A DNA stretch of 15,047 nt. It comes from GWF2-30-66 sp042576225. GTDB lineage: Bacteria > Babelota > Babeliae > Babelales > Vermiphilaceae. The stretch spans positions 1-15,047 of the forward strand of contig JBHPCA010000033.1 in assembly GCA_042576225.1 (NCBI GenBank), read 5' to 3'. Each line of letters begins with the position of its first letter. Positions within the stretch are counted from its first letter, which is position 1. This document shows positions 14,574 through 15,047 of this stretch, piece by piece. Made by a program: the position numbers and the translations under genes. The notes below the pieces were generated by a model. That model was not told the origin of the DNA. It did no database searches and saw nothing but the letters and a program-made list of their open reading frames with translations.

Positions 14574-15047
14574 CTACACCCTTTCTAAAAGTGCATCCAC
14601 TGGGTTTAGTTGTGATGCTTGATATGCTGGATAATATCCAAAAAAGACGCCGATCATTACTGTGACAATAAGAGATATAAGCATGGGTGTGAACTCTATC
14701 AACACGTTAAACTTTGCGGCATGGCTTATAAAAATCTGCCCCGCAAGTCCTAAGGCTACGCCTATCAACCCTCCTAACATGCAAAGTGTCGTAGATTCTA
14801 TTAAAAATTGTCTTCGGATTGAGCTCTTTGTTGCGCCAATTGCCATGCGAATTCCAATTTCTCGGGTTCTTTCTCTTACTGAAACAAGCATAATATTCAT
14901 AACGCCTATTGAGCCAACAAGCAATGACACTGCTGCTGCAATAAGTCCAAATATTTTAATTACACCGGCTGCATCTCTTGCAACTTCTTCTATAGATTGC
15001 TGATCAAATATTGTAAACTGATCTTCTTCGCCCGGCTTTGTGCCATA
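14574..15047 (-). CDS. MacB-type permease, C-terminal part (runs off window)
   Basis: The frame is open through the window edge at 15047, so only the last 157 residues are visible; a GTG at 14930 is internal, not the start. The visible part begins at YGTKPGEEDQFTIFD, the end of the periplasmic domain. It continues into the membrane segment with SLLVGSIGVMNIMLVSVRER followed by TREIGIRMAIGA, the highly conserved MacB/FtsX signature. Two further hydrophobic helices follow and the end is AYQASQLNPVDALLERV, again typical. Function: inner-membrane permease whose periplasmic domain is moved by the ATPase encoded next to it. The membrane-fusion partner (MacA-like) is not in the window and would be expected just upstream, beyond 15047. 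Confidence 0.9.
   Translation of the reverse strand, partial: YGTKPGEEDQFTIFDQQSIEEVARDAAGVIKIFGLIAAAVSLLVGSIGVMNIMLVSVRERTREIGIRMAIGATKSSIRRQFLIESTTLCMLGGLIGVALGLAGQIFISHAAKFNVLIEFTPMLISLIVTVMIGVFFGYYPAYQASQLNPVDALLERV

Overview
This is an AT-rich bacterial window (roughly two thirds A+T by eye) with tightly packed genes, many of them without a strong Shine-Dalgarno site. It holds a TolC-family outer-membrane protein next to a MacB-type ABC exporter, so the host is almost certainly diderm (Gram-negative). I cannot place it to a phylum from sequence alone. The low GC, the many short secreted or anchored proteins and the GC-rich palindromic repeats scattered through AT-rich DNA would fit an uncultured host-associated lineage such as Dependentiae (TM6), but this is a weak inference. 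No rRNA, tRNA, integrase, transposase or CRISPR array was seen.

Layout. Bases 1-55 exactly copy 14342-14396 inside the ABC ATPase gene, which suggests that the window begins at a contig end or rearrangement junction. Bases 36-599 (-) encode a small secreted protein of unknown function. Bases 723-2030 (+) encode a Wzx-like polysaccharide flippase, converging on a leftward cluster that runs from 9539 down to 2102. In transcription order that cluster holds a methyltransferase-like/GT2 fusion, a DPG/DPM-synthase-like GT2, a methyltransferase with a signal-peptide-like N terminus, a GT4, a heparinase II/III-family protein and another GT2. A good sigma70-like promoter at 9589-9617 heads it. Bases 9793-12297 (+) hold two tandem GT9-type (heptosyltransferase-like) paralogues, one with TPRs and a membrane anchor and the other with a signal peptide. 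Bases 15047-12324 (-) hold the end of a MacB-type permease, its separate ATPase and a TolC-family protein.

Taken together, the left two thirds look like a compact surface-polysaccharide or glycoconjugate locus: glycosyltransferases build a lipid-linked glycan, the flippase moves it across the membrane, the heparinase-like protein trims or edits it, and methyltransferase domains may modify or regulate it. The right end looks like a tripartite export pump of MacB-TolC type.

The most unusual content is in repeats. A GC-rich composite palindromic segment sits in frame inside the heparinase gene (about 3549-3720), and related palindromes occur at 7039-7068 and, more distantly, as an inverted pair at 13646-13788. 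A four-copy tandem array of about 76 bp (7848-8110) re-duplicates the last codons of the upstream glycosyltransferase gene together with a hairpin. Other points are a methyltransferase half that has lost its SAM-binding signature and sugar- or SAM-type enzymes carrying export signals.
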